DNA from: Diospyros lotus
Taxonomy: Eukaryota; Streptophyta; Magnoliopsida; Ericales; Ebenaceae
Length of the DNA: 64,000 nucleotides
Direction of reading: 5' to 3'
Assembly (NCBI RefSeq): GCF_014633365.1
Contig: NW_026267104.1
Coordinates: forward strand, 6,880,587-6,944,586
Under the pieces are notes generated by a model. The model did no database searches, was not told where the DNA came from, and saw nothing but the letters and a program-made list of their open reading frames with translations. The translations under genes and the position numbers were made by a program. Below are positions 1 to 13,100 of the stretch, piece after piece; within the stretch, counting starts at the first letter, position 1, and every line of letters begins with the position of its first letter.

Positions 1-63
1 GTCCAAAGTAACAAAATTGAAGAATGCCAGTTATAAAGTAAACCCATTAATATACTTTAAGCG

Positions 64-262
64 CGTCCTCAAAGTACGAGGCTCCTTGCTTTGTGAGGGT
101 TGGAGGAAGGTCATATTTGTACAAAGTCTTCTCCTTGCTCTTTTTTTTTTTTTTTTTTTGGCCGGGGGGTGGTGAAGAGCCTATTTCCACAACTTGTGAC
201 CTTCTAGTCATCGGGACCTTCCAGTCATCGGAGCAACTTTATCATTCCTACCAAGGCTCACC
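64..262 (-). mobile_element. Au-like SINE, minus strand
   Basis: Read on the minus strand, this matches the layout of the plant Au SINE family. A tRNA-like head (GAGCCTTGGTA) lies near 262, followed by a variable stretch and a conserved run resembling 'gtggaaataggctc'. Next comes the AAGGAGAAGACTTTGTAC type core, and the 3' part lies near 64-90. A T/A tract at 140-160 interrupts the core. The short plus-strand ORF across it is not a gene. Family assignment is from remembered consensus. Confidence 0.6.
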
Positions 263-604
263 CTCACACATTCACATACTTAGAGACAAAAAGTTCAGAT
301 TTAACTTTCCAGTTAGATTCAAGATTCTAAATTGAATATCAAGATTTATGGAGGAGCTTTCATTGTCTCCTCAAACTAGGCAGCTACAAGTTTAGCATAG
401 AAATTACTTCTATTTTGTTCTCCAACTTCGACAATCAATTTTGGATTTGTGAGAAACCTAAAACATTTTATAAACACTTTTGCATGGTTCCAAGAAACCA
501 ACACGTGCCTCAAAGGTTAAAGTGTTGTCACAGTACTAGCAAGAAGGGCAAGGTTGTGGTTTTAACTCTAATGGCTTGTTAGTCAGGTCTCATTAAAACT
601 GAAA

Positions 605-1062
605 GGAAAATTCTATAGGACAGGTATAAGACCAGCCCTGTTGTATGGCTCAGAATGTTGGGCAGTCAAATACCAGCATGAGCAAAAGACGAGCATAGCG
701 AAGATGAGGATGCTAAGATGGATATGCGGTCATACAAGAAAAGATAAAATTAGAAATGAGGTTATTCGTAATAAGGTAGGAGTAATGCCAATCGAGGAGA
801 AGATGAGAGAGAATAGACTAAGATGGTTTGATCACATGAGGAGGAGACCAAAAGACACTCATGTGAGGAGAGTTGATGAAATGAAACATTTAATCAAAAA
901 AAGAGGTAGACCCAAGAAGACTTTGGGAGAGACATTAAAGTTTGATATGAAGTGTATAAACCTAAATGAAGATATGACAAAAGACAGAAATACATGGAAG
1001 TCTAGAATTCATGTAGCCGACCCCACATAGTGGGATAAAAGCTAGATATGTTATTGTTGTTG
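605..1062 (+). mobile_element. 3' end of an RTE-type LINE (reverse transcriptase C-terminus)
   Basis: The open frame at 641-1030 encodes the C-terminal end of a plant non-LTR reverse transcriptase polyprotein. It has the usual RPALLYGSECWAVK-like opening, an MLRWICGHTRKDKIRN motif, a LRWFDHMRRR block, a KRGRPKKTL block and the closing RIHVADPT. It ends in 'ccccacatagtgggataaaagct' followed by TTG/GTT-type repeats near 1047-1060, as RTE LINEs do in place of poly(A). The polymerase and endonuclease parts are absent, so it is a 5'-truncated dead copy. A related, more decayed copy lies at 24525-24935. Confidence 0.8.
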
Positions 1063-2420
1063 GCTTGTTAGTCAGGATTAGGTGAACTATGCAATTCTAT
1101 GACATGTTCTCACCTGATTGAGCACCAAAAATAGTCTGCAAATTTTTCTTGATCTGATAGATCAAAAATAATATTCAAGTTAATAGGTAAAAGATTATAT
1201 GTACAACAAGCAGCAGCAAGACAGCTGTCTATTATATGCATACACTAAAACAAAAGCTAAAATGGAACCACATACTTGTAGGCTCCTAAGACCGTACAAT
1301 ATCTTAAAATGCACAATGTCGGGGGACATAAAGCTAACACCCAATTAACATAACTACTGGACAACAGTAACAAGAATCACAAGCCTTAATCCCACTAGGT
1401 GGGGTTGGCTAACTGAAAAACTGCCAGAAAAAAAAAAATGCCCCATTTATTAGTTGAAATTTCAAAACCTTCAAAAGATCCATGTTCCTCCCACCCTCAC
1501 ATAACAAGAAACCTAAACCAAAGACTACTTCCAATTCCCTACTTTTTTTAATCCAATTATGTTGTCTATGCTTCTAGGAAAGATCCAATACATCCTGAAC
1601 AGGATAAGTATTAGTTACCAGAGCTTCCAAGTAACACTCATTGGATAAAGAGATGAATGGAGTCTCCATCTTGCTTACAAATATAATGCCAATTCAACAT
1701 TGGTTTGTGTAATCAAATTCTCAATAGTGAGAATCTTCCCATGAGCTCCAAGCAAACAGAAAATTTCACATGAGAAGGTGCTTCCAGAACCTAATTTCTT
1801 CACAAGGAAACACCTCGTCTCGCCTAAAGAGTCCCATAGGACTTACCCTAGACAGCCTGCTTCTGATAACCACCACCTCTAGGTCTCTTTCGCTTTTCAT
1901 GGTGTAGAACCAAACAGAGATTCTCAAGAAATTCTAGCATGGCATCCACATCTAGCAAATTCCAATAATTCCAAACCACTAAGCATGGTACTTAATATTC
2001 ATACTTCCAAATACCAAAGGATGAACTACATAATAATTCCACTAATTCCATACTACTATCCACTGAGCACCACAAAGGACGAACTTTTCTAGACAGACCC
2101 CAAACCCATCAAAGTTTAACCTTCCAAACAACCTTCAAAGTTATAATTCGCACTACCAGATTACATAAATCGCACCCAGTATCTTAACCAGTAGCAACAA
2201 ATATGTATGATTTGTCTTAAAGCACTTATAGAAGCCCATGCCATCCTGATTAAATTAGTAAAAATTCTGAAGAACATGGTAATGAATATGACAAAACACT
2301 ATTCCAGATAATGATTCAATACTCTTCCAGGAATGGACAACATCCAAAAAACAAAAAATAAATATGTAGATGGATTATGCTAACTTAACAGATGAATCTG
2401 ACAAAATGAATTAATAACAT
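1063..2420. other. Gene-poor interval with a LINE 3' scrap
   Basis: No supported coding region is visible. At about 1370-1411, 'aagccttaatcccactaggtgggg' (reverse complement of the LINE 3' terminus) marks a short minus-strand LINE tail fragment. The rest is AT-rich. It may be intron or exon sequence of a minus-strand gene whose 5' end is suggested at 2423-5400, but I could not recognise exons here. Confidence 0.4.
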
Positions 2421-2816
2421 ACCAGATAGATCACTGTCAGAAGAAGTCATGATCCTTCTACATGCACAAAAGTCCAAACTCGGATCTGGAAGCACAAACA
2501 GCACTTCAGTTTTATATCAAAGCATCGGTTTAAAGAAGCACTTCCAAAAGTCCTATAACATGCTAGTCCATTACATCAGAGCATCCACCATATTTACTAG
2601 AATAACAGTGTGAAACTTCCAATTTCAGATAGATGACAAAAATCAAAAGTTATATACACAAATTATAAAATGCTGCAACAAGAGAATCAGAATGGGATCC
2701 AGGTAGAGAACAAACACAGAAAATTATGAAAAATAATATAAGAGGAAAAAATTGGTAATAGAAAGAAAAAGCAAAAAAAATCAACAGCCAAAACATTTAG
2801 AACCTAACCTCCACAG

Positions 2817-2841
2817 AAGAGAGAGAGAGAGAGAGAGAGAG
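2817..2841. repeat. (GA)n microsatellite
   Basis: About twelve uninterrupted GA dinucleotides, inside the presumed intron of the candidate minus-strand gene. Confidence 0.95.
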
Positions 2842-4317
2842 TCAGTATCAAGTATCAACTACCTTGAGCAACTTAACCTGCCTAAAAATTTAACCAAACC
2901 CGTGGACAACAGAAATAATACCATGCAATGATTACAAAGAAAAAACAGGTATCTGTTTGAGCCTAAAAGAAATGACCAATCTTGGAGTTAGAAATCTTCT
3001 TTCTTTCATAGTACCTACTTTCCAAACCACAGAGATTATATGAATCTTGGGTGCCAATTGAACATCAGATGAATAGCAATCCTTGCCTGCTTATTACTCT
3101 TCTTAACATAACTCTCATTGTGAAATTATTCAAGGACAAATTATTTCATTGAGTTTTAAGACGTGAAAAATCCATGGATGAATGACTTTTGTCGAATAAA
3201 TACATCTCCAAACCAAAAGGCTAAGAAGCATGGACATGGACGCTCACGGACACACCACCATGATTATTTTAAAAAATATTAGGATACAACCTGGAAAAAA
3301 ATAATAATTATGTATTGATACTATACATAAAATAACTCACATTTTATATAAAAAGAAGTGCCATTAAAAAGTCCTAATATATATTTGAGAAAACTTTGTT
3401 TTAAAAAGATTGGAACTTGAAATTTTTAAGTTAAAAAAATTTCCAAGTGAGGCAGGAAAGGAGAAATCATACTGAAAATTCCACAAAGTAGACACCATTG
3501 AAAAATTTAGTAACAAGTACTCTTGGTTAAGCAGGCAGCAAGTCTTAATTTTCACTTTTTTCTTATTGCTCTGGGAAGAAAAACTAGTGAACCACAAAAG
3601 AAACAATGATTTGGTGACACGAATTTGAATAGAAATAACCAAGAAAAGATTAAGCTGATGAAAAAGCCCAAGTTAAAATGTGAAAACTCCGACTGGCTCT
3701 GTGCTCATACAAAAGGAGAGGTAAGCCAACTGGCACTAGCTCTTGCTCTATGGGCACATTGAACAAGCTGCAAAGCTCTATCAAATTATTCTTATAACCA
3801 TCAAGGACCGTGTAAAAAGTTTCAAACACTATAAGTATCCGATTCCCCTAATCAGTAAGAAATTTTTTGGTAAAGTTACTCCACAAATTGAAAGATACTA
3901 AAACTTCAATGCAGTTCTTGTTTGATGCCACTATAGCAAGACTAGACAGTGAAACTAGAAAATTAAGCAAATAAATGTAACACATAAAGAAAAATGAAAA
4001 GCATTTAGTCGTTGATTCGTAACACACATGCATGCTCACATGTAGAGGCAAGGGAGGGAGAGAAACAGTTTATAAAATGAAGTGTCATAATATGTATTGT
4101 GCACAGTTTGGGGGTGTGAAAGGGGAAGCACAGAGTAGTAGAAATTTTTCATTTGATCCTAAAAGGAAGAAAGCGAATGCAAGTCTTGGTCTGTCTATGC
4201 ATGACATGTGCCCGCTTTTGAGTTTGAAATTAAAGGATAATCTTCTAAGACAACCCTCTAAGAAGTAGATAGGAACCCAATTAGGTGGGGAGGGGGGGTA
4301 GAGACCTGCAGATGGTA

Positions 4318-4542
4318 CTTATTTATTTATTTTTGGTAACATGGGATGTTTGAACCTTCGGCCCTACTAATCACCATGGGTCCATGCAAATCACTTCATC
4401 CACTTGCACCGGGAAAGACTCCACCCAAGCAGATGGTGGGCATGACCCCGAGTAAAGTAAACAGCCAGTTCCCATAATTTGAACCCAGGTCAACCCTGTG
4501 TTCTTGCCACTTCCTTACCAGTTGTGCTACACCTTGGGGTTT
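4318..4542 (-). mobile_element. tRNA-derived SINE, minus strand
   Basis: On the minus strand the head carries an A-box-like TAGCACAACTGG (near 4533-4520). About 40 bases later there is a B-box-like GGTTCAAAT (near 4485), giving normal RNA polymerase III promoter spacing. A conserved body of about 150 bases ends in an A/T-rich AAATAAATAAAT tail at 4320-4335. The length of about 225 bp and this architecture fit a plant SINE. The family is not named. Confidence 0.6.
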
Positions 4543-5399
4543 GTCAGCACAAAATTATGCCGCAAGAAACACAGATGTGAAACTCAGGCGAAAAAACATG
4601 GCATGATATAGCCTAAAAAAAAGGTGGTGTAAGACAGCACAATATATGCAAACAAAAATGGGGACGCTTTTAAATCCAGAGTATTCATAGAACCACATTA
4701 TCCCCGTAGAATCTTATGTGCTTTATGGAGCAAGTTAACACCTACGGTTGATTTGAAAGCAATAATTTTGCCCAATTCATTCACCAACCACCGAAATACC
4801 AAACCAAAAAAAGTTACCAGAATTGTAAATGGAACAAATCAAACTGACCCTCCAAAATCCTATGAATTCAAAAAAGATTATGAGTAGTTGACCAAACTAG
4901 AAAATGTAGTCAAATGAAAACCACACACACAAGCAACTTCAGGGAAAACACCTTCCACACATTTCTGCACGCCACCACCTCCCCGTTCAATATAAGGATC
5001 CGAAGCAAGCAAAAAATCTAATCTTGACTTAAATTACAGAACCCCTCTACTTGGTCACTGAGAAAACAGAGGGTTTGAACCTTCCCCTTAATCAGTTACA
5101 GGGCTAGACTCAACCCAAGGATGCTAGTCTTGCCTACAGACGCAGAGTTTCAATCTCCTTCTCTAGCAGCCAAAAATTTTCTAGGCAAGCAAAACCGAAC
5201 CATCACTGAAAAAAAAAAAGAAACGAAAAGGGAAAAAAAAACTAGGGTTCGTGGAAATTTCAAGCCTCCAAGCTTACCTTGTAGAGAAATTTGATTGACG
5301 GATTGACGGACAACTGTGTTTGAAATGTTCCTATGCGTTCTCCCTTCTTATTTGTCCTGTACTCTCCGATGGCAACATGAGCCCCTTGTCTGAATGTAT

Positions 5400-6980
5400 A
5401 TACTTCCCGTGTGTGTTCCGGAGACCATTCACCACCTTACACGTCATCAACAACGTCTGATCCTAATTAAGTTTAAAGGATCCATAACACGATATTTATG
5501 ATATGTATGTCTTTAATATAAAACATGCGATGTTATAAATTTACTTGCACCGTATTCAGGAGGTAATTAAGTTATTTTTTTGAAATGATTGCCTTTGTGA
5601 AGATGAGACCTGACAAGGGATTACCTCTTCATGGAGACAGAAATATTTTATTTTAGTAAGATTTAATAAGTTATCTATTTAAAAGTGTATAAGTTTATGA
5701 TCGCATCTGATTTACCCCGAGACCAAATTAGGGAAGAAAGCCGGTCTCCTCCTAGACTAGGAGAACAAAGTTTGAACACTTGGGGTCATCAAAAAAAAAA
5801 AATAACTTAATTAGCAACACTATTTGGTGGTAAAGTAGCAAGAGACCATAAGATTATTAACTTGACATGTTGAAATTTTGATCGAGTTTATTAAAAATAT
5901 TTTAGTATTTATAATAATTATTGATGAATTTCTATTTAAATATGTTTAAGATTAAAGTTTTCTATACTTTCGTAACAAAGTGCAAGTGAGATTCATGTTT
6001 CTAATTAAAAGACGGTTGTATAAGATTGTATGAGAGGTTTGTGGAATAAATATTGAAATTAATTTTTTTTCTAAAGAAACAATTGTAAAAGAATTTACCT
6101 CATATAAACACATGTACTTTCTTGTAAGGAATTAACCACATGTATTTAACAACTCACTTGATTGACTATGAGTGAAAATTGAACAAAATAATTTTCTAAC
6201 TTTTCTTTAATTTCTAGACATAAGCAATTAAAAAGTGTTTACTTGAGTGGAGTATGGAAAAAGTCATAACTATCAAGATTGATAACATGAGTATGGAAAT
6301 CTAATGAAAAAGATTGAGAAAAGGTTAAATAAACAAGTAACAAAAATATTGAAATATTTGTACGATCTCATCATACATGATTCGGGTTTATTTTATGTCA
6401 TATCTAATATTTATTTTTATGAGTTAAGTGATACTGATTATCTGTTGAAATAGCAATGTGTATCAACTGATTTAGAATTTTTATCATAACTAAAAAATAT
6501 AAAAGAAGAGTGTCACGAGTATTGGGAGAACCTTAAAAAATTCAATGTGGTGTTTTTTTATCTTGATAGTGCTCGATCGTCGTTACAAATTTGAATATGT
6601 GGAGTTTGGCATTAATCAAATATTTGGTGAAAGTAGTTGAATGGATGAGACATGCTTTTAATTATTTGTATGATGAGTACATGCATTTGAATTTATCGAT
6701 CTCCTAGTGGATCAAATAATAGTGCTCAAAATAGTAGCTCAAGTGACATAAACGTGGAGCTAAGTTTGCATAAACCTGGACCACTAATGGTGTCTCTTTT
6801 CAAAAGACATAAAACTCAAAAAGATGTTGAGGAAGTTAAGCCAGAATTGAATAAGTATTTAAAAAACAATGTTGAAGATGACAATGGTTAATTTGATAGA
6901 TTGGCGTGCTAGAAAGTTAATATCTCACAATTTATCATTTTCACTCTGTTTGCACATAATGTATTAGTTATGGTTTAATC
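5400..6980. other. AT-rich intergenic DNA
   Basis: No gene-like open frame, RNA gene or clear terminal repeats were seen. A stretch near 5690-5770 has a SINE-like look ('gaccaaattagggaagaaagccggtctcc') but lacks convincing pol III boxes. Confidence 0.5.
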
Positions 6981-6982
6981 TA

Positions 6983-7344
6983 CTTTGCCTTAGAGGCTTA
7001 TTGAAAAATATCAAAAAGACTAAAATATCATCGCTCAAAATACAAATTTACAATAAATGTCATTGTCTTCATCTCTCTCTTCTCTTCCTTCCCATGGTGG
7101 TGATGCGCCCGCCGACTGCCGCTACCTTCGCCTTGCCAACTATCAGAAGATGTAACGACGGTCGGCGAAGCGATAACAGCGAGGCGACGAGACAATGGCA
7201 GTAGCGGTCGACGATCGCATCGCGGCCATGGAAAAGGAAAGAGAAGAGAAGTGAAAACAATGACATCGCTTGTAAATTTGTATTTTGGACGAGAACATTT
7301 TGATCTTATTAACCTTATTTGATAAGCCTCTTGGGCAAAGTAGC
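6983..7344. mobile_element. Fold-back MITE with long inverted repeats
   Basis: The left arm (6983 to about 7110) and right arm (about 7215 to 7344) are imperfect inverted repeats over about 130 bases. Both contain CTACTTTGCC at the outer edge, then GAGGCTTAT, then AAAATACAAATTTACAA, then TGTCATTGT, then a pyrimidine-rich run ending at CCATGG. The GC-rich centre carries the loop. The overlapping ORFs on opposite strands encode similar peptides because they read the two arms. No target duplication was confidently identified. Confidence 0.8.
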
Positions 7345-9990
7345 ACAATTCATTAGTTATTCCCATCCCCGCAACTACATCAAAATCCGTATCATGCTCT
7401 TGACTCATTTAGGAGCTCTCTAGCTCCTATATTGGTGGAAGCACTCATTTATACTTATGATTAATTTCGAGCATTATCATATTTAGTTAATATCAAATAA
7501 AAGATGAATAACTTAAAAAAGTTAAATAATAGGACTCTTATTTTTTTATTTTGTTTATATTCTTTTTATCATTGTAATTGAGTTTTTATTCAGATGTCAA
7601 TTTTTTTTAGATTTAATAATTTAATTTATTTTTGAAAAAAATTAAATCATTTACATTTTTATTTAAATTGAGTTACTATACAAACTCCACGGATTGGACC
7701 ATGCCAGCCCCTCAGGACAAATGGGAGAAATTTGAGCCACAAATGTCATGTGGTCCACCGGGAAAGCATCCCTTGCACGTGACTCAAAACTTTAAAAACT
7801 TTGTAATAAATTATGAGCTAAAAAAATAAAAACTTTAATTTTTCTTTTTTGCAATGAAATGTCTCAATCAAGATTTACGTGTAAGGAACAAGTAACCTGT
7901 AAAGAGCGGGTGATTTACGAGAAAGAAATTAGTCAGGGGAGTGGGTGATTTTTCACACGTGCTCTCCAATATTTAAATTAGTCTTTGAATTAGTGTAGAA
8001 TGTAAAAAATAAGTAGAGTTATAGTTCAAGTAGGGTTATGAGTATACATTTGCTAGAATAGAAGTCTCTCATTTATAAGAGGGATGAGACTTATAAGTGG
8101 AGAAAGAGCCACAATTATTGATGAGTATTTTAGGCTCTTTTTTGAATTTGTAAAAAAAGATATCGAAAATAAGATTGTCTCTATTCTTCGTGGTCTCACG
8201 TAAACAACTTCTGGAGATAAAATTTATTAGGGTTTATAGTTTCTTGAAAGGGTTTTTTATGTGATTAGGAGAGAGACTTGCGGATTTGGGTTATCCACGT
8301 GAATCTCTTAAATAATAATGGTCAAGTAACGCATGCATTATTGAATGACTCAATAAGGTCTCGAAAGAGATTCTCGGATGAATTTACTTAGTTGTCTCTT
8401 GATCTTAGTCATTTGACATTAATTACTTGGCTAATGTAACTTAAGTCTCTTGGCCATCAATGACTTTATACACCTGTGACTTATTTTTATGAATTTCTCT
8501 TAAGGTGTCAAATATAAATAAATAATATTAAGGTATGTTTATGAGTGACTTTGATTCAACCAAAATAGACCATAAATTAAAAGTATATTTTTTATCATTA
8601 TAATTAAATAGTGTGGTGTAATTTTGCATATACATTGTTTTATTGTATTGGATTATAAAAATTTGCACCATTTATTATAAGCCACCCTATCTGTTGTCTG
8701 GTATTTCAAATTTACCCCAATACCATTACTAATGACAGTAACTGCATTATTCTGTAATCCAATTGGAACTTTTAATTAATGCGCGCTTCTGCTTCATGAA
8801 GATGATTCATTGCACTTTATTATTATTTTTTTTCAGATTCATTGCATTTCAAATCTTTTCCTTTTTGAGCTCCAATTTTCATGATTTTCTCTCACTTCAG
8901 ATTCATTGCATTTCAAATCTTTATATTTTGAGCTCTAATTTTCTTGATTTTCTCTATAAATGGCAGAGTCAATTCATTCTTTCATCATTGTCCTTGTTGA
9001 CACTCGATGGTTGATCCAATGACTTCAATCGAAATGACATAAGTTCAGACGTACTAATGATTATTATACAAATCATAGCTATCTTTATTATATTCAGCTT
9101 GGTCCATCTCCTCATAGTCCTATCTAATACTTTTGATGGAAAAACATAAGATTTCAATCACACAACCTTATTTCATGGCTAGTTCTAAGAGCTTTTCATT
9201 CTCCATGACGGCATCATGGACTAGGCCCTGGCCGATGCCCTCTTAATGCTTGAGTTGGGCTATGGGTTCTAACTTACCCAATAACGAGGTTTGGTTCCAA
9301 CTCTAGTATTGGAAGAGTGTCAATAAAAACTTGGTCCGTGTTGGCATCGTGGAGGACGAAGAGTTCCCGGAGATGGTTGGGAAAAACAAACATGTTGAAA
9401 TCTTTTGTGGTTTTATTTTGAGGCTAGAATAGGAATTCATGAGGTGGATCAAACCGAAAATGAAGAAAATGACTATGATTACGACGAAAATCATTATCAC
9501 GTTTGGCTTATATTGTTTAGATTGAAGCTATTTGATTGTTCGTTAATTGGTAGTGGCTGCGGCGAACGAAGAAGGCCTAGGTTTGTTCTTTGATATAATC
9601 AAAAAAATTTCACATGATTTTCTAAGAAAAACTCACAAAAATTAGAGATATTAAATAAGTCGGATCGACTCGACTAGCCCACATTGGGCCATAATTGTGG
9701 TGGGTTGGGTTGAATTAAGTACGGCTCAGTTAATGAAGGGATGGAGCCCAACTTGGCAGCCCAAACCCATGAGCCTGCCTAGACCTTCCAGCTGACTTAA
9801 CAAAAAAATTTGTCGGTATCAGTGTGACTCCAATCTACAATCCAATCCTCACCTAATTGGCCAATTAAAATATTTCTTATGCAAATTGGTACCTCCAAAG
9901 GACACCTCCTATAATAAATCAATCAATATACTCAGCAGCTGCAAGAGAAGAAAGGGAGGGCAAGGCGTCCGGATTGCAGTTCCCTTGTCC
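7345..9990. other. Intergenic DNA without recognised genes
   Basis: AT-rich sequence with no recognisable coding homology. The small ORFs at 7632-7829, 8763-9157 and 9303-9593 have no domain and low-complexity composition. The last few hundred bases are probably the promoter region of the ferredoxin-NADP reductase gene. Confidence 0.5.
8834..8958. repeat. Two tandem copies of a 64-bp unit
   Basis: CAGATTCATTGCATTTCAAA begins a unit at 8834 and again at 8898. Both continue through TTTGAGCTC(C/T)AATTTTC and GATTTTCTCT. The copies differ by a few substitutions. Confidence 0.9.
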
Positions 9991-10017
9991 CTTCCAACCC
10001 TCCAAAGGCTCAATCGC

Positions 10018-10044
10018 CCTCTCTCTCTCTCTCTCTATATATAG
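10018..10044 (+). promoter_or_regulatory. Core promoter candidate of the FNR gene (CT tract and TATA box)
   Basis: A CT dinucleotide run (10019-10034) flows into TATATATAG (10035-10043), 84-92 bases before the ATG at 10127. A TATA box followed by a short pyrimidine-rich leader is typical of plant genes. The start site would be near 10070. Confidence 0.6.
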
Positions 10045-10126
10045 AAAGGCGCATACATGCGATAGCAGGGAGTAATTTGATCTTGGAGCCGAACGCTGAA
10101 GCCGTCACGATCCGATCATACTCAAC

Positions 10127-13100
10127 ATGGCTCACTCGGCTGTCTCTCAGGTGAAATTCGCCTCTTCAATTTCGATCTGATCCCTCTTCGTGTTTCGTCG
10201 CCGGTTGTGTTTGCGGTTTTGGGAAGTGGATTAGCTATCGTTTTGTTTGTTGAGCAAAGTCTCATTTTCCTTTTCAGGTCTCTGTAGCTGTCCCGCTCAG
10301 TGGAGATTCGTCTCTCCGGAGATCCGTTCTTAAGGTGCTTCAGATTCCTCTTATCTTAGTACTAGCTTTTGCACTTGTGTTGTGAAACCAGAAGTTTTAG
10401 CCTGGTTTTTGCTCAGTGACCTCGACTTTGATTACCTATACATTATTTAAATTTACTTGTGGGCTGCACTAGTTTTGTGCAATTCTTGTACTTTCCAAAA
10501 GTCTTATTATCCTCTTGTTTGATGACAAATAAATAAATAAATAAGAAACTAAAAAGGAAGATCGAAAGCACTTCTCTCTAAAGTTCATCATAGTTGCTTC
10601 CAAAATGATAACAAGACGGTGAATCACTTTTCTTGAGATTTTATATGTGGGTGGTATGAATGCTTTACCATTTATTATAGATATTGGGATAACCGATGTT
10701 TTTAGGAGTTCCTGGGGATGGAGAAGCTGTGGGACTGAAATGAAATAATTGGGTGGTACCTACTACCTTCATTTTCCAGTCAATGAAAGATATCTCGTGC
10801 TAAAAAAAAAAGATGTCTTGTGCATTGTTGCTTATAGTTGATGGGATTATATGCCTGCTCCATGTTGTCCAGTTGGTGTCCGTGACTTTGTCCAATTGCA
10901 AAATTCTGTGTAAACTTTTTCGAGATCAGCGTGCTTGGGAGTTTCTAATTCTATAGCTTGAAAAAACTGGTTCATGTTCTAAGGAGGATCAAAGTAGAAT
11001 TTTCTAGGAATTTCTACTCATAAACTTGGAGCAGATTTTTTGAACTGAAGTCTGCCCTCTACCGTATTTATCCTGCTTTTCGAAATCTCAAGTGTCATTT
11101 ATTTACTTAGCACCTATCAGTTCGTTTCAACAATTCAAGATATCTACTTAGCCAAAAATTAGACCAATTTTCGTTTGATTTGTATTGCTGAATTGTGCTC
11201 GAGATCTCTTTAAGATGCATGCTGCGTACGTATTCCTTAATCAGGTCAGCATTAGGGAAATTTTATACTGTCTCATTTAAGAGATTATTTTTGATGTCCT
11301 CACCCCTGTGTGGGTCAACTTTTGATTCTCCTGTTTGTTGAATGATATCTTGTTTTGAGTAATTTTTCATTTTACTAAGAGGACGAGTGATATCATCAAA
11401 ATCAAATTGAGTGCTTTTAATTATTTCCTTACCTTTTGTATTATAACAATTATCTCCTTTTCAATTTATATTCCTGGTAGCATTTATATTATACTCTAGG
11501 AAATTGTTCTCAAGGTCATTTGACTTTTGTTGCAGGCACATAATATAAGCTTTCGTGATAAATCATGGGTTTCTGTCCGACTGGATTTGAAAACAAAGAG
11601 TGCACAATCAAGAAATCAGCATGTAGTTTCCATGTCAGTGCAACAAGAAACCAAACCTAAGGTTTCTGTTTCACCTTTAACACTTGAAGATGCCAAGGAG
11701 CCTCCGCTAAATTTATACAAGCCCAAGGAACCATATACAGCAGCAACTATTGTTTCTGTTGATAGGATTGTAGGGCCTAAAGCTCCTGGAGAGACTTGTC
11801 ATATTGTAATTGATCATGGCGGCAATGTTCCATATTGGGAAGGACAGAGTTATGGTGTGATTCCTCCTGTAAGTTGTAAATTCATGGGTTGTTCTTTACA
11901 GTTATTACATTCATCATTGGCAAGGTGGATTTTATGGTTATTTGTGATGGGTGAGAAATTTATCCACAGTGCCCCTTTTCACCTTGCTGGTTAGTTTCTT
12001 ATAGATCATTTTTTATTTATTTATATAGTCATTGATCTGATTTCTTGTGGACATCAACTTTGGAAGGAATTGTTTCCTTTCTTACTTGGTTTGGTTGTCC
12101 TTTATGTAGCAATCATTGTTACTAGAGCGGAGAAGCATGTCCCATATAAATGGACTGTGAAACCCCTATGCCTTTGAAGCTCAAATTAACTTCTTCATGC
12201 CAACTAATATAATGATGCACAGTGTACTAAATAAGGCTCTCTTTGCATTGTAGGGTGAGAACCCAAAGAAACCAGGGGCTCCTCACAATGTTCGTCTTTA
12301 CTCAATTGCATCCACCAGGTATGGAGACTCTTTTGATGGCAAGACAGCCAGTTTGTGTGTTCGACGTGCTGTCTATTATGATCCTGAGACTGGCAAAGAA
12401 GACCCTTCAAAGAAAGGAGTATGTAGCAATTTCCTCTGTGATTCCAAGCCTGGAGATAAGATTAAAATCACAGGTAAAATTTTTCCACTTAGAGGACACT
12501 GAATCCAGTTATTCTTTAATCCTGTAATGAAGCCATGTTATCTATTCTTGTCAAATAAATATTTTGTCTATGCAGTTAACTGTTTGAGATCTAACAGCTT
12601 GAATGCAATCAACCAATCAGTAAAATCTTGAAAACATAATGAACTATTTTACCAGCACTAGACAAAATATTATCTTGCACAAACTCTTTCTACTTATATT
12701 TTATAATCTGTTAGATTTAACTACTAGGATGAGCCTTGGTAGTAACAGCAGGGTTGCTCCATTGTGATTGGAAGGTCATGGGTTCGAATTGAGTAAATAG
12801 CCTATTTTCAAAAAAGCAAAGGGAAGGTTGGATACAGATTGACCCTCCCAAACATCACCAAGCAGGGACCCTCATGCACTGGGGATGCCTTTTTGTTAGA
12901 TTTAATTACATTACACCAAATGTGTGGTGAATTATCTTCTATTTGTAGGATTCTTACTTTAACAAGAATAGGTGTTCATTAGATGCTATGATAGGAATGA
13001 TAGGAATAATAGGATTATATTGCATTTCAAATATGGACAAAATTCTTTCAGATTCTCAAGTCTACTTAAGTAAGAAAATAGACTAGTGAAATGGCTAATT

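Larger units (their letters stand above)
2423..5400 (-). other. Possible 5' end of a minus-strand gene (5' UTR exon, long intron, first coding exon)
   Basis: Two splice-consistent segments suggest the start of a gene running left. On the minus strand, a segment ending at 5278 has a strong donor (CTACAAG|GTAAGC) and would be a 5' UTR exon. About 2.8 kb further, an acceptor (TGCTTCCAG) precedes an exon at 2485-2423. That exon contains ATG at 2450 and encodes nine residues beginning MTSSDSDLS before a GTATGT donor. The presumed intron (2486-5277) contains a GA microsatellite and a SINE. No downstream exons are recognised between 1 and 2420, so the body may lie outside the window. Product unknown. 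This is inferred from splice motifs only. Confidence 0.3.

Noticed and set aside
93..335. 80-codon plus-strand ORF
   Set aside because: It overlaps a minus-strand Au-like SINE and a T-rich tract; no domain.
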